A DNA stretch of 38,731 nucleotides, taken from the NCBI RefSeq assembly GCF_003298505.1, contig NZ_QNGB01000031.1:1-38731 (forward strand), written 5' to 3'. Of the stretch, positions 32,026 to 38,731 are shown in pieces. The notes under the pieces are model-generated. The model was given only the letters and a program-made list of their open reading frames with translations. It made no database searches and had not been told where the DNA came from. Source of the stretch: Roseovarius sp. TE539. Its GTDB lineage: Bacteria; Pseudomonadota; Alphaproteobacteria; Rhodobacterales; Rhodobacteraceae. The position numbers and the translations under genes were made by a program. Within the stretch, counting starts at the first letter, position 1; each line of letters begins with the position of its first letter.

Positions 32026-32874
32026 ATGCAGCATATGTCTTGGACGGAGATCGGCGTGGTGCGCGCGATGCACGGGCGCATTGCCCATGATGACGAGCTG
32101 GGGATGCGCTACGAGGATGTCCCGGGGCGGGACTGCGGCATCACGATGCCTGCTGGCGCTTCGGTTGATGGCGGCGACGGGTGCGTCGCCGAGGGGGCGC
32201 TGGCAACGCTGCTCGACACGGTCTCCGGCATCGGCGCGATGGCTCACATGGATTTCAAGGAGTCGGTGGCGACGCTGGACCTGCGGATCGACTACTTCGC
32301 CCGCCCGCCGCTCGGCGTGCCGTTGCGGGCAGTCTCCGGGGTGACGCACAAGGCTGGTGCGCCGGGCGCAGGCAGCCTTCTTGTCGCCGCGGAGGCGTAC
32401 GGGACGGATGCCCCCCTGGCAGCGGCGCGGGCCACCGGGCGCTTCATCCGCCGCCCCATGCCAGAGACGGAGATAGAGGCGGGCAACTACCCGTCAGCGC
32501 CCTTGCGCCAGGCGCGCGATTACGCGGCGTTGATGGCCTTCCGCGAATCTGTGGCGGGTCGCATCGTGTTGCCATTCCGGCCCGGGCTGGTGGGCAACAG
32601 CTCGCTACCGTCGCTTCATGGCGGGGCGGTGGCGGCACATCTGCAGGAATGCGGCAACCGCTATCTCGCCGCGCAGACGGAGGGCGCAGCGCCTTTGAAG
32701 CTCGTCACAGCCCATTTCAGCTTCCTTCGCTTCGGGCGCTCTGTCGATGTTGTGGCCCGTCCCGTTCCGGTGCGGCTGGGACGGGGCACGGCAACGGTGG
32801 AGGTGGACGCCTTCCAGGATGGCTCAGAAGACCGGCCGATCGCCCGTGGGTTGCTAACCTTTGCGGCAGGTTGA
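32026..32874 (+). CDS. Tandem hot-dog thioesterase (PaaI-like)
   Basis: 282 residues, two hot-dog halves. The first half contains DGGDGCVAEGALATLLDTVSG and the second LVGNSSLPSLHGGAVAAHL, each with the small-residue-rich helix of PaaI/YbgC-like acyl-CoA thioesterases. The ATG at 32026 follows GGGAGG; the longer open frame to 31459 is a shadow of the divergent maoC gene. It probably frees CoA from a dead-end or inhibitory acyl-CoA in the pathway (inference). First gene of the right-going unit; the TRAP genes follow 157 bp later, after a weak hairpin at 32899-32919. Confidence 0.82.
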   Translation: MQHMSWTEIGVVRAMHGRIAHDDELGMRYEDVPGRDCGITMPAGASVDGGDGCVAEGALATLLDTVSGIGAMAHMDFKESVATLDLRIDYFARPPLGVPLRAVSGVTHKAGAPGAGSLLVAAEAYGTDAPLAAARATGRFIRRPMPETEIEAGNYPSAPLRQARDYAALMAFRESVAGRIVLPFRPGLVGNSSLPSLHGGAVAAHLQECGNRYLAAQTEGAAPLKLVTAHFSFLRFGRSVDVVARPVPVRLGRGTATVEVDAFQDGSEDRPIARGLLTFAAG

Positions 32875-33031
32875 CGGGCAAGGGCGGGGTCGCCAGCCGC
32901 AGGGCTTTGTCGACCCTGCCCACCAAAGGGCTTGAAACCAAGCGTGGAATAGGTAACGTGAAAAGCTGACGGTCGTTAGATAGATTTTTCGGGTCCGGCC
33001 CGTGCCGCCCGTCGCAACTTGGGAGGAAATA

Positions 33032-34141
33032 ATGTCTGCAATCATCAAAAAGCGGTGGTCTTTCGGCACTGCCGCTGCCCTCGTCTCGGGATTCACATCC
33101 GGACTCGTCCTGGCCGGCGGCATGGCCGCGGCGCAGACGACGATCACCTACGCGACTTACTTCAGCGCCAGTGATCCGCTAGTACAGGTCGATCGGTGGT
33201 TCATGGACGAGGTGACTGAGCGCACAGGCGGGAATGTCACCTTCGAGACGTTCTTTGGCGGCTCGATGCTGGGCGGGCCGGACATCTATCCGGGCCTGTC
33301 GCGTGGCGCGGTCGACATGGGCATGAGCGTGCCCGCCGCCTTTCAGCGTGACGATTACGTGCTTACCAACATCACGCTGCCCTACATCACCGACGATTCG
33401 GTAGCGACCTCCTTCGCCTTCGCGAGGCTGGCGCAGGAATCCGAAGCCCTGCAGAAGGAATACGGTGACCAGAACGTCAAATTGCTCTATGCGCTCGGGT
33501 TTTCGGAGAATGTAATCTGGTCGAACGAGCCCGTCCGCAAGGTCGAGGACCTGGAAGGGATGCGGATCCGCTCGGTGATGAGCGTTGCCACCGCGCTCGA
33601 GCTGCTCGGCGCGGTTCCCGTGCAGATGGCCTTCGGCGACTCGGTCGGCGCGCTCCAGCGCGAGGTTATCGACGGTTTCTCTTCCGCGCCTTTCCTGACG
33701 AGCATTTCAGTCGGCGTGCACGAATTCGCGCCCTACGTGTCCGATGCCGGCGGCATGGGCGTTTATGCCGTCTCCAGCACCTCGATGAATCTCGACACCT
33801 GGAACAGCCTGTCGGAAGAGGACCGCGCCAAGATCGAGGAAGTGGCGAGCGAGGTTCCGAACCACTACGCTTCGGTTCTGGAGCCGATGGTCGAGGAAAG
33901 CGTCGCCAAGCTGAAGGAGGCCGGCGCCACAGAGGTCATCATAATGAGCGAAGAGGAAAAGCAGCGCTTCCGCGACACCGTCGCCCAGCCGATCTGGGAC
34001 GATTGGCTCGCCGCGGCTGATGCGGCTGGCCATGATGGTGCCGCCTTCCTCGAGCGTTACCGCGAGTTGGTCGCTGAGGCTGAGGCTGATTTGAACTACG
34101 TGCCGGGACTGACCCGCTACACCGAGAAGTACGGCGAATAA
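33032..34141 (+). CDS. TRAP transporter solute-binding protein, DctP family
   Basis: 369 residues from the ATG at 33032, which has GGGAGG upstream; an open frame to 33002 adds ten residues without a site. Signal peptide with an Ala-rich end (GGMAAAQT). DctP features: VDRWFMDEVTERTGGNVTFE, then FFGGSMLGGPDIYPGLSRGA, and the conserved ligand-binding arginine in DLEGMRIRSVMS, which in characterised members pairs with the carboxylate of the substrate. It therefore most likely binds an organic acid. Followed by dctQ and dctM, with a strong hairpin in between. Confidence 0.93.
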   Translation: MSAIIKKRWSFGTAAALVSGFTSGLVLAGGMAAAQTTITYATYFSASDPLVQVDRWFMDEVTERTGGNVTFETFFGGSMLGGPDIYPGLSRGAVDMGMSVPAAFQRDDYVLTNITLPYITDDSVATSFAFARLAQESEALQKEYGDQNVKLLYALGFSENVIWSNEPVRKVEDLEGMRIRSVMSVATALELLGAVPVQMAFGDSVGALQREVIDGFSSAPFLTSISVGVHEFAPYVSDAGGMGVYAVSSTSMNLDTWNSLSEEDRAKIEEVASEVPNHYASVLEPMVEESVAKLKEAGATEVIIMSEEEKQRFRDTVAQPIWDDWLAAADAAGHDGAAFLERYRELVAEAEADLNYVPGLTRYTEKYGE

Positions 34142-34162
34142 GGCCCGCCGAGCCCGAAGATC

Positions 34163-34193
34163 CGAGGCGGTGCCCCCGCGGCGCGCCGCCTCG
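34163..34193 (+). terminator. Hairpin between dctP and dctQ
   Basis: CGAGGCGG (34163-34170) pairs with CCGCCTCG (34186-34193), eight perfect GC-rich pairs, with a 15-base loop. It lies 21 bases after the dctP stop and has no T tract. As in the BMP operon, it probably stabilises the binding-protein mRNA or limits read-through into the membrane subunits. Confidence 0.6.
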
Positions 34194-34239
34194 ACATCCG
34201 CCGGTCTGGATGATGCGCCAGCCTTGAGGAGAGATGCGA

Positions 34240-34794
34240 ATGCGGATCTTGCGCGCCCTTGAAAGACTTCATGTGGTGATGGGCGTTCTCGCTGGCTCGA
34301 CGATCCTCGTGATTACACTGGTGATTGTGGCTGACATCACGCTGCGGGTGCTAGCCAACCAGCCGGTGCGCGGGGCGACGGAATTCTCCACCCTCTTGAT
34401 GATCGCGCTGGTGTATCTCGGGCTTGCCTCGGTGCAGGTGTCGAAATCGAATTTCCGCATGGGGGTGGTGATCGACAATCTTCCCGCTCGGGCGCGCGAT
34501 GTGCTGAACCTGATCACCACGCTGATCGCGTTGGCCGCCATCGCCACGCTGACATGGTACACGGCGGGCGAGGCGCTTTATTCTCTCGACAAGCGCGAAA
34601 TGACCCACGCAGCGATCAGCTTTCCCGTCTATCCCGCTCGCCTGACCATCGCGCTGGGGCTACTACTGCTGTCGTTGCAACTGGCTATTGACGCGTTGCG
34701 CCTGATGCTGTCGCTCTGGCCGAGCGGGGGAGGGCCGCGCGGAGGGAAGGCTTCTGGGGCGGCTGCCGGCCCAACAGAGGGCGGCACGCAATGA
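34240..34794 (+). CDS. TRAP transporter small permease, DctQ family
   Basis: 184 residues from the ATG at 34240; the ATG six bases upstream (34234) sits only two bases from GGAG, so the later one is better spaced. Four membrane spans, as in other DctQ proteins: two near residues 15-75, then two around 90-150. GATEFSTLLMIALVYLGLAS is the typical QM-interaction region. Partner of DctM in Na+-driven carboxylate uptake. Its stop overlaps the dctM ATG (ATGA). The C-terminal tail (WPSGGGPRGGKASGAAAGPT) is Gly/Ala-rich and probably disordered. Confidence 0.88.
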   Translation: MRILRALERLHVVMGVLAGSTILVITLVIVADITLRVLANQPVRGATEFSTLLMIALVYLGLASVQVSKSNFRMGVVIDNLPARARDVLNLITTLIALAAIATLTWYTAGEALYSLDKREMTHAAISFPVYPARLTIALGLLLLSLQLAIDALRLMLSLWPSGGGPRGGKASGAAAGPTEGGTQ

Positions 34795-36089
34795 CCCCGA
34801 TCGAACTTGGCGGGATGATCATCGGGCTTCTGATGATTCTTCTCATCATGGGAATGCCCATCGCTTTCGCGCTTCTGACGAGCGGCATGGTCGGCGTTTA
34901 CCTCACCCGTGGGGCGGCGGGGTTCGAGTATGTCGTCGCCACTTTCCCCTATTCCTACATGTCGAATTTCGCCTTCGTGGTCGTCCCACTCTTTTTGTTG
35001 ATGAGTCACATGGCCTTCGCTACGGGGCTTTCCGGCCGTGCTTTCGAGGCGGCAAACAAATGCATGGACGGCATGCGCGGCGGCTTGGCCACCGCGACGA
35101 TCTTCGCCTGCGCCATCTTTTCCACTGTCAGCGGATCAAGCATTGCAACTGCCTCCGCCATCTCGCGGGTCGCCGTCCCCGAGATGCGCGCCGCGGGTTA
35201 TTCAGACAGGCTGGCCGCGGGCTGCGTCGCTGCGGGGGGCACTTTGGGCGTGCTGATCCCACCGTCGAGCATCCTCATCATCTACGGGCTGGCGACCGGC
35301 ACTTCGGTCGTGCAGCTTTTCACCGGGGCGCTGATCCCAGGTGTCATGACCGCGATCGCCTATATCCTCGGCATCATTTTGATCGGACGGGTCAACCCGA
35401 TGGCAGTGGGCGGCCGGCCGGCTGCCGGTCGGATCGGCCTGGCCGAGCGCGCAAAAAGCCTGCTGCTGACCTGGGAGGCGATGCTGCTCTTTGGCATCGT
35501 TGTCGGCTCGATCTATCTTGGCTTCGCCACGCCGAACGAGGCCGCAGCCGCTGGCGCCTTCACGGCGCTTCTCATGGCGCTGGCCCGGCGTGGGCGGTTT
35601 GAGATCCTTTGGCAGGGCCTTCGTGAGAGCGGCTCGATAACCTGCTCGGTCTTTGCGCTCATCATCGGGGCGGGGCTCTTCAGTCTCGCGATCACCACCA
35701 GTCGCCTGCCGACCGAGGTCGCCCTCTGGGTCACCGGGATCGATGCACCGGTAACGGTGCTTCTCCTTCTCATCCTCCTACCCTTCCTCGTGCTCGGCGC
35801 CTTCATCGACGGGATCTCGATGATCTTGCTGACCATGCCCATTGTCTACCCCATCACTCAGCAGCTGGGCGTGCACCCGGTCCTGTTCGGCGTGCTTGTC
35901 GTCAAGGTGGTTGAGATCGGGTTGATCACGCCACCGGTTGGTTTGAACGCTTTCGTGGTGAAAGGGTCGGTGGAGAACATGGCGCTCGCGGATGTCTTCC
36001 GTGGCTGCCTGCCATTTCTGGTGATCGAACTTCTTCTGATCCTACTACTGATTGCTTTCCCCCAGATCGTCCTCTGGCCGCTTGGCTGA
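34791..36089 (+). CDS. TRAP transporter large permease, DctM family
   Basis: 432 residues, about twelve membrane spans. DctM hallmarks: LLLMSHMAFATGLSGRAFEA-type segment near residue 70, CAIFSTVSGSSIATASAISR, GVLIPPSSILIIYG, and EIGLITPPVGLNAFVVKG near the C-terminus. Translates after dctQ with a four-base overlap. The main transport channel, driven by a Na+ gradient. The acyl-CoA ligase gene begins 58 bp downstream, so uptake and activation are likely co-expressed. Confidence 0.93.
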   Translation: MTPIELGGMIIGLLMILLIMGMPIAFALLTSGMVGVYLTRGAAGFEYVVATFPYSYMSNFAFVVVPLFLLMSHMAFATGLSGRAFEAANKCMDGMRGGLATATIFACAIFSTVSGSSIATASAISRVAVPEMRAAGYSDRLAAGCVAAGGTLGVLIPPSSILIIYGLATGTSVVQLFTGALIPGVMTAIAYILGIILIGRVNPMAVGGRPAAGRIGLAERAKSLLLTWEAMLLFGIVVGSIYLGFATPNEAAAAGAFTALLMALARRGRFEILWQGLRESGSITCSVFALIIGAGLFSLAITTSRLPTEVALWVTGIDAPVTVLLLLILLPFLVLGAFIDGISMILLTMPIVYPITQQLGVHPVLFGVLVVKVVEIGLITPPVGLNAFVVKGSVENMALADVFRGCLPFLVIELLLILLLIAFPQIVLWPLG

Positions 36090-36147
36090 GGCCACACCGA
36101 AGACAGCCCTGAATGCCGACCCGCTCGCTGCGAAAGGAGATCCGCCC

Positions 36148-37743
36148 ATGACCGAAGGTGTTGTCCATTCCACTCTTGGTGCCGTGCTGGCACAGCAGGC
36201 GCAGAAATACGGTGAGCGGAGCTTTCTAACCTTCGAGGGGCGGGACTACAGCTTCGCCGAGATCGACCGGCGCGCCAACCGCATCGCAAATGCCCTGGCC
36301 GCGCGGGGGATCGGCAAGGGTGATCATGTGGCGCTCTTTCTCGGCAACCATCCGGAGTTCCTCTTCCTCATCGGTGCGCTGGCACGGCTCGGCGCCGTGG
36401 CTGTGCCGCTGAACACTGCCGCCAAGGGCGAGCTTCTGGATTATTTCCTGCGCCAGTCTGAGGCGCGCGCGCTGGTCACTGATCTCTCATTGCTGGAGCG
36501 CGCGCAGCCCGTCGCCGCAAAGCTGGCAGCGATCACTGACATCCTAGTTGTAACTGAGGGGCAGAAAGCGCTGCCCGAAGAGCTAACCGATTTTGACAGC
36601 CTCGACGGGCCGGAGAGCGCGCCCGAGGTCGAGGTCGGCTATAAAGACCGAATGTTCCTGATGTACACCTCCGGCACGACAGGCCCGTCAAAAGGCGTCA
36701 TGTCCCCCCATTCGCAGGGGCTAAGCGTTGGCGCGCAGGTCATCGCCGCTTACGGATATACCGAGGACGATGTCATCTATACCTGCCTGCCGCTGTTTCA
36801 TGGCAACGCCCTCTGGTACAGCCTGATGCCGGCGCTCATCGCGGGCGCGCGCCTTGTGCTTTCGCGGCGTTTCTCGGGCTCTTGCTTCTGGGAGGAGATC
36901 ACTGCATGTGGCGCGACCCAGGCCAACGCGCTGGGGGCGATGGCCAATATCGCGCTGAAGGAGATCGGACGGCTCGATCGCGACAAGCTAAAGCTGCGGC
37001 AGATGATGGTCGTGCCAGCGCTGGGGCAGGAAGCGGCCCGGCCGTTGACCGAGGATCTGGGCATCGCAGTGACTTCCCTGTTCGCGCAGACCGAGACCTT
37101 CGCCGTCACGCTCCACGGACCGGACGAGCCGGCGGAGAAGGCCGGCGCCTCGGGCCGCGCGCGTGATCACGTAACGGTGACGATCCTCGATGACGACGAT
37201 AACATCTTGCCCGCCGGCGAGACGGGCGAGATCGGCGTGCGTCCGAACGTGCCAGGGATCATGATGGATGGCTATTTCCGCATGCCCGAAGAGACGCTGA
37301 AGACTATGAGCACGCTCTGGTTCCACACCGGCGACCGGGGCTATCTCGACGAGGACGGCTATCTATATTTCGTCGACCGCAAGAAGGATGCGATCCGCCG
37401 GCGCGGCGAGAACATCTCCGCATATGAGCTTGAGATGATCGTCTGCAGCCACACGGCGATCCGAGAGGCCGCCGCCGTGGCCGTGCCCTCGGAGCTGGGC
37501 GAGGATGATGTGCTGGTCTGCCTTGTTCTGGAGACGGGCGCGAGCTTCGATCCGGCCGAGATAATCCGCTTTTGCGATAAGAACATGCCGTATTTCATGG
37601 TGCCCCGCTACCTGGAGGTGATGGAAGCGCTGCCCAAGACGAGCTCGGAGAAGATCGAGAAATACCGCCTGCGCGAATGGGCGGCCGAACGCATGGAAAA
37701 GCTCTGGGACCGCGAGATGGCTGGCATCACGCTAAAACGCTGA
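36148..37743 (+). CDS. Acyl-CoA ligase (AMP-forming)
   Basis: 531 residues from the ATG at 36148, preceded by AAAGGAGA; the frame to 36052 overlaps dctM and lacks a site. ANL superfamily: P-loop LMYTSGTTGPSKGVMSPHS, A5-like LFAQTETFAVTL (TE in place of the usual TEx), A7-A8 DRGYLDEDGYLYFVDRKKDA and RRRGENISAYELE, and the C-terminal KTSSEKIEKYRL with the adenylation lysine. Converts a carboxylate to acyl-AMP and then acyl-CoA. Crotonobetaine/carnitine ligase (CaiC)-like proteins look similar. It should activate the acid imported by the TRAP system. Confidence 0.9.
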   Translation: MTEGVVHSTLGAVLAQQAQKYGERSFLTFEGRDYSFAEIDRRANRIANALAARGIGKGDHVALFLGNHPEFLFLIGALARLGAVAVPLNTAAKGELLDYFLRQSEARALVTDLSLLERAQPVAAKLAAITDILVVTEGQKALPEELTDFDSLDGPESAPEVEVGYKDRMFLMYTSGTTGPSKGVMSPHSQGLSVGAQVIAAYGYTEDDVIYTCLPLFHGNALWYSLMPALIAGARLVLSRRFSGSCFWEEITACGATQANALGAMANIALKEIGRLDRDKLKLRQMMVVPALGQEAARPLTEDLGIAVTSLFAQTETFAVTLHGPDEPAEKAGASGRARDHVTVTILDDDDNILPAGETGEIGVRPNVPGIMMDGYFRMPEETLKTMSTLWFHTGDRGYLDEDGYLYFVDRKKDAIRRRGENISAYELEMIVCSHTAIREAAAVAVPSELGEDDVLVCLVLETGASFDPAEIIRFCDKNMPYFMVPRYLEVMEALPKTSSEKIEKYRLREWAAERMEKLWDREMAGITLKR

Positions 37744-37786
37744 GGCCTGGAGCGACTTGCGGTGTGGGCGAGAGGAAGGACGAGGA

Positions 37787-38590
37787 ATGAAGACCAAGAC
37801 GATTAAGCTGGACAAGCCAGAAGCAGGGGTGGCGCGGATCACCATGCTGCGCGGCGCGCAGATGAACACGCTCACCCATGAACTGCTTGCCGATTTCGAC
37901 GCCGCGCTGGACATGCTGGTCGCCGACCCGCCCCACGCGCTGATCGTCACCGGCACCGGCAAGGCCTTCTGCTGCGGCGCGCATCTGGACTATTTCACAA
38001 ACGATAAGATGGTTCCAGACGTTCGTTTCTCGCTGCGCGACGACTACCTCGCCCATGTCGCCAAGCTCTTCGACAGGCTCGAGGATCTGCCTTTTCCGGT
38101 GATTGCGGCCATCGGTGGCTACGCGCTCGGCGGAGGATGCGAACTGGCGCTCTCCTGCGATTTCCGGGTCATGGCACGGGGCACCAAGCTGGGACTGCCT
38201 GAAGTAAAAATCGGTGCGCTTGCCGGCGCTGGTGGGGTGCAGAAACTCGCGCGCCATGTCGGGCGCAGCAAGGCGATGGAGTGGATCCTGCTCGGCTCCC
38301 ACGTGGATGCTGAGGAAGCCGCCAGATATGGGCTTGTTTACGCGCTGGCCGAGCCAGGCTGTGAGATGCAGGCCGCGCTGGAGCTTGCCGGCAAGTTGGG
38401 CGCGCTTAGCCCCCGCGCCATCGGGCAAAGCAAGCGAGCGCTCCTCGCCTGTGAAGATATGGACCACAGAAACGCTCGCCGCGCGGGGCTTGAGGCACTA
38501 GGGATGCTGATCGGCAGCGAGGACTGGAACGAGGGCATGGCCGCCTTTCATGAGAAACGCCCGCCGAAATTCGGTTCTGGTAAGGGCTGA
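37787..38590 (+). CDS. Enoyl-CoA hydratase/isomerase (crotonase family)
   Basis: 267 residues from the ATG at 37787, preceded by AGGACGAGGA. Crotonase fold with the oxyanion-hole segments KAFCCGAHLD and IGGYALGGGCELALSCDFRV, and both catalytic-position glutamates in GGCE and LGLPEVKIGALAG. The C-terminal helical trimerisation part contains LSPRAIGQSKRALL. Hydrates an enoyl-CoA or shifts a double bond; 43 bp after the ligase gene, so probably co-transcribed. Together with the MaoC proteins it gives the cluster both crotonase- and hot-dog-type hydratases. Confidence 0.9.
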   Translation: MKTKTIKLDKPEAGVARITMLRGAQMNTLTHELLADFDAALDMLVADPPHALIVTGTGKAFCCGAHLDYFTNDKMVPDVRFSLRDDYLAHVAKLFDRLEDLPFPVIAAIGGYALGGGCELALSCDFRVMARGTKLGLPEVKIGALAGAGGVQKLARHVGRSKAMEWILLGSHVDAEEAARYGLVYALAEPGCEMQAALELAGKLGALSPRAIGQSKRALLACEDMDHRNARRAGLEALGMLIGSEDWNEGMAAFHEKRPPKFGSGKG

Positions 38591-38636
38591 CGGCAATGGT
38601 TGAGCTGAACTGATGCGGTGGATGCCCCCACCTGAC

Positions 38637-38651
38637 GGCATCCTTTATGCC
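38637..38651 (+). repeat. Inverted repeat upstream of the IS110 transposase
   Basis: GGCAT-CCTTT-ATGCC is a perfect five-base-pair hairpin 37 bp before the IS110 start codon. The gap from the enoyl-CoA hydratase stop to this start is only 98 bp, so the element's left end lies within it. A possible -10 (CATAAT) follows immediately. Confidence 0.45.
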
Positions 38652-38688
38652 ATAATAGTTCGATTGGAACTTAGCGGAGGGCACACCG

Positions 38689-38731
38689 ATGACGACGAAT
38701 ATCAGCATGCTGGCGATCGACCTGGCGAAGG
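38689..38731 (+). CDS. IS110-family transposase, first codons, cut by window edge
   Basis: MTTNISMLAIDLAK is the start of the IS110/IS1111 family DEDD transposase, where the Asp in AIDLAK is the first catalytic residue. GGAGGG precedes the ATG. Only 14 codons are visible, so subgroup and integrity cannot be judged. The family is recognised from the short N-terminal motif, which is quite specific. Confidence 0.75.
   Translation, partial: MTTNISMLAIDLAK

Noticed and set aside
32899..32919. Hairpin GCAGGG/CCCTGC after the thioesterase gene as a terminator
   Set aside because: Six pairs with a nine-base loop and no T tract; too weak, though it could contribute to separating the thioesterase from dctP.

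Overview
The window looks like a high-GC alphaproteobacterial chromosome, most probably family Rhodobacteraceae (Roseobacter group). The reasons are the divergent znuA / zur-znuC-znuB locus, the Hpt and COQ10/RatA-type genes, TRAP and BMP-family transporters, the style of the tRNA-Asp genes, and IS256, IS5 (IS427-like) and IS110 elements of types common in that family. This assignment is inferred from gene content and protein style; no rRNA or other marker gene is present.

Layout. (1) 1-1033: the start of an IS256-type transposase running off the left edge, next to a two-frame IS5-family transposase with an intact DDE triad and a poly-A/poly-G slippage site. (2) 1194-4415: zinc uptake, with znuA divergent from zur-znuC-znuB around a Zur-box-like palindrome. 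(3) 4416-5503: a scar with an IS5/IS903-type left end and a broken TniQ-like reading frame, then two identical tRNA-Asp genes, each with its own promoter. (4) 5554-6813: a 58-residue membrane protein gene overlapping hpt, and a divergent COQ10/START-domain gene. (5) 7031-10075: a three-gene Fe-S module: a MarR regulator with a Cys-rich tail, an Mrp/ApbC ATPase fused to DUF971, and a composite Nfu protein carrying a DUF6522-like and a winged-helix-like domain. The genes overlap, and a palindrome abuts the first start codon. (6) 10242-25220: a catabolic island. One strand carries a nine-gene operon (creatininase-family enzyme, BMP-type ABC transporter of four genes, ureohydrolase, CE4/cyclic-imidase-type hydrolase, quinone-oxidoreductase-like enzyme, HutH-like lyase). 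A divergent LysR regulator leads a guanidino-modifying enzyme and an M20 carbamoylase, and an 8-oxoguanine-deaminase-like amidohydrolase converges on them. (7) 25221-38590: a second island: TetR regulator, decayed HpcH/CitE lyase, SDR-like protein without its catalytic Tyr/Lys, two MaoC hydratases and a biotin-dependent acyl-CoA carboxylase on one strand; thioesterase, TRAP transporter, acyl-CoA ligase and enoyl-CoA hydratase on the other. (8) 38637-38731: the first codons of an IS110-family transposase running off the right edge.

How the genes work together. Island 6 brings a nucleoside- or purine-like solute across the inner membrane and brings together enzymes that open cyclic amides, remove urea or amidine groups, deaminate a ring and remove an alpha-amino group. 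This fits breakdown of a guanidino or imidazole/purine-type heterocycle, but the substrate is unknown. Island 7 fits uptake of a carboxylate by TRAP, CoA activation, biotin-dependent carboxylation of an unsaturated acyl-CoA, hydration, and finally cleavage, although the lyase that would do the cleavage is broken here. The most unusual protein architecture is in the Fe-S module (5). The IS elements at both edges and the scars at 4.5 kb and 25.3-25.9 kb mark this as a rearranged stretch of genome.
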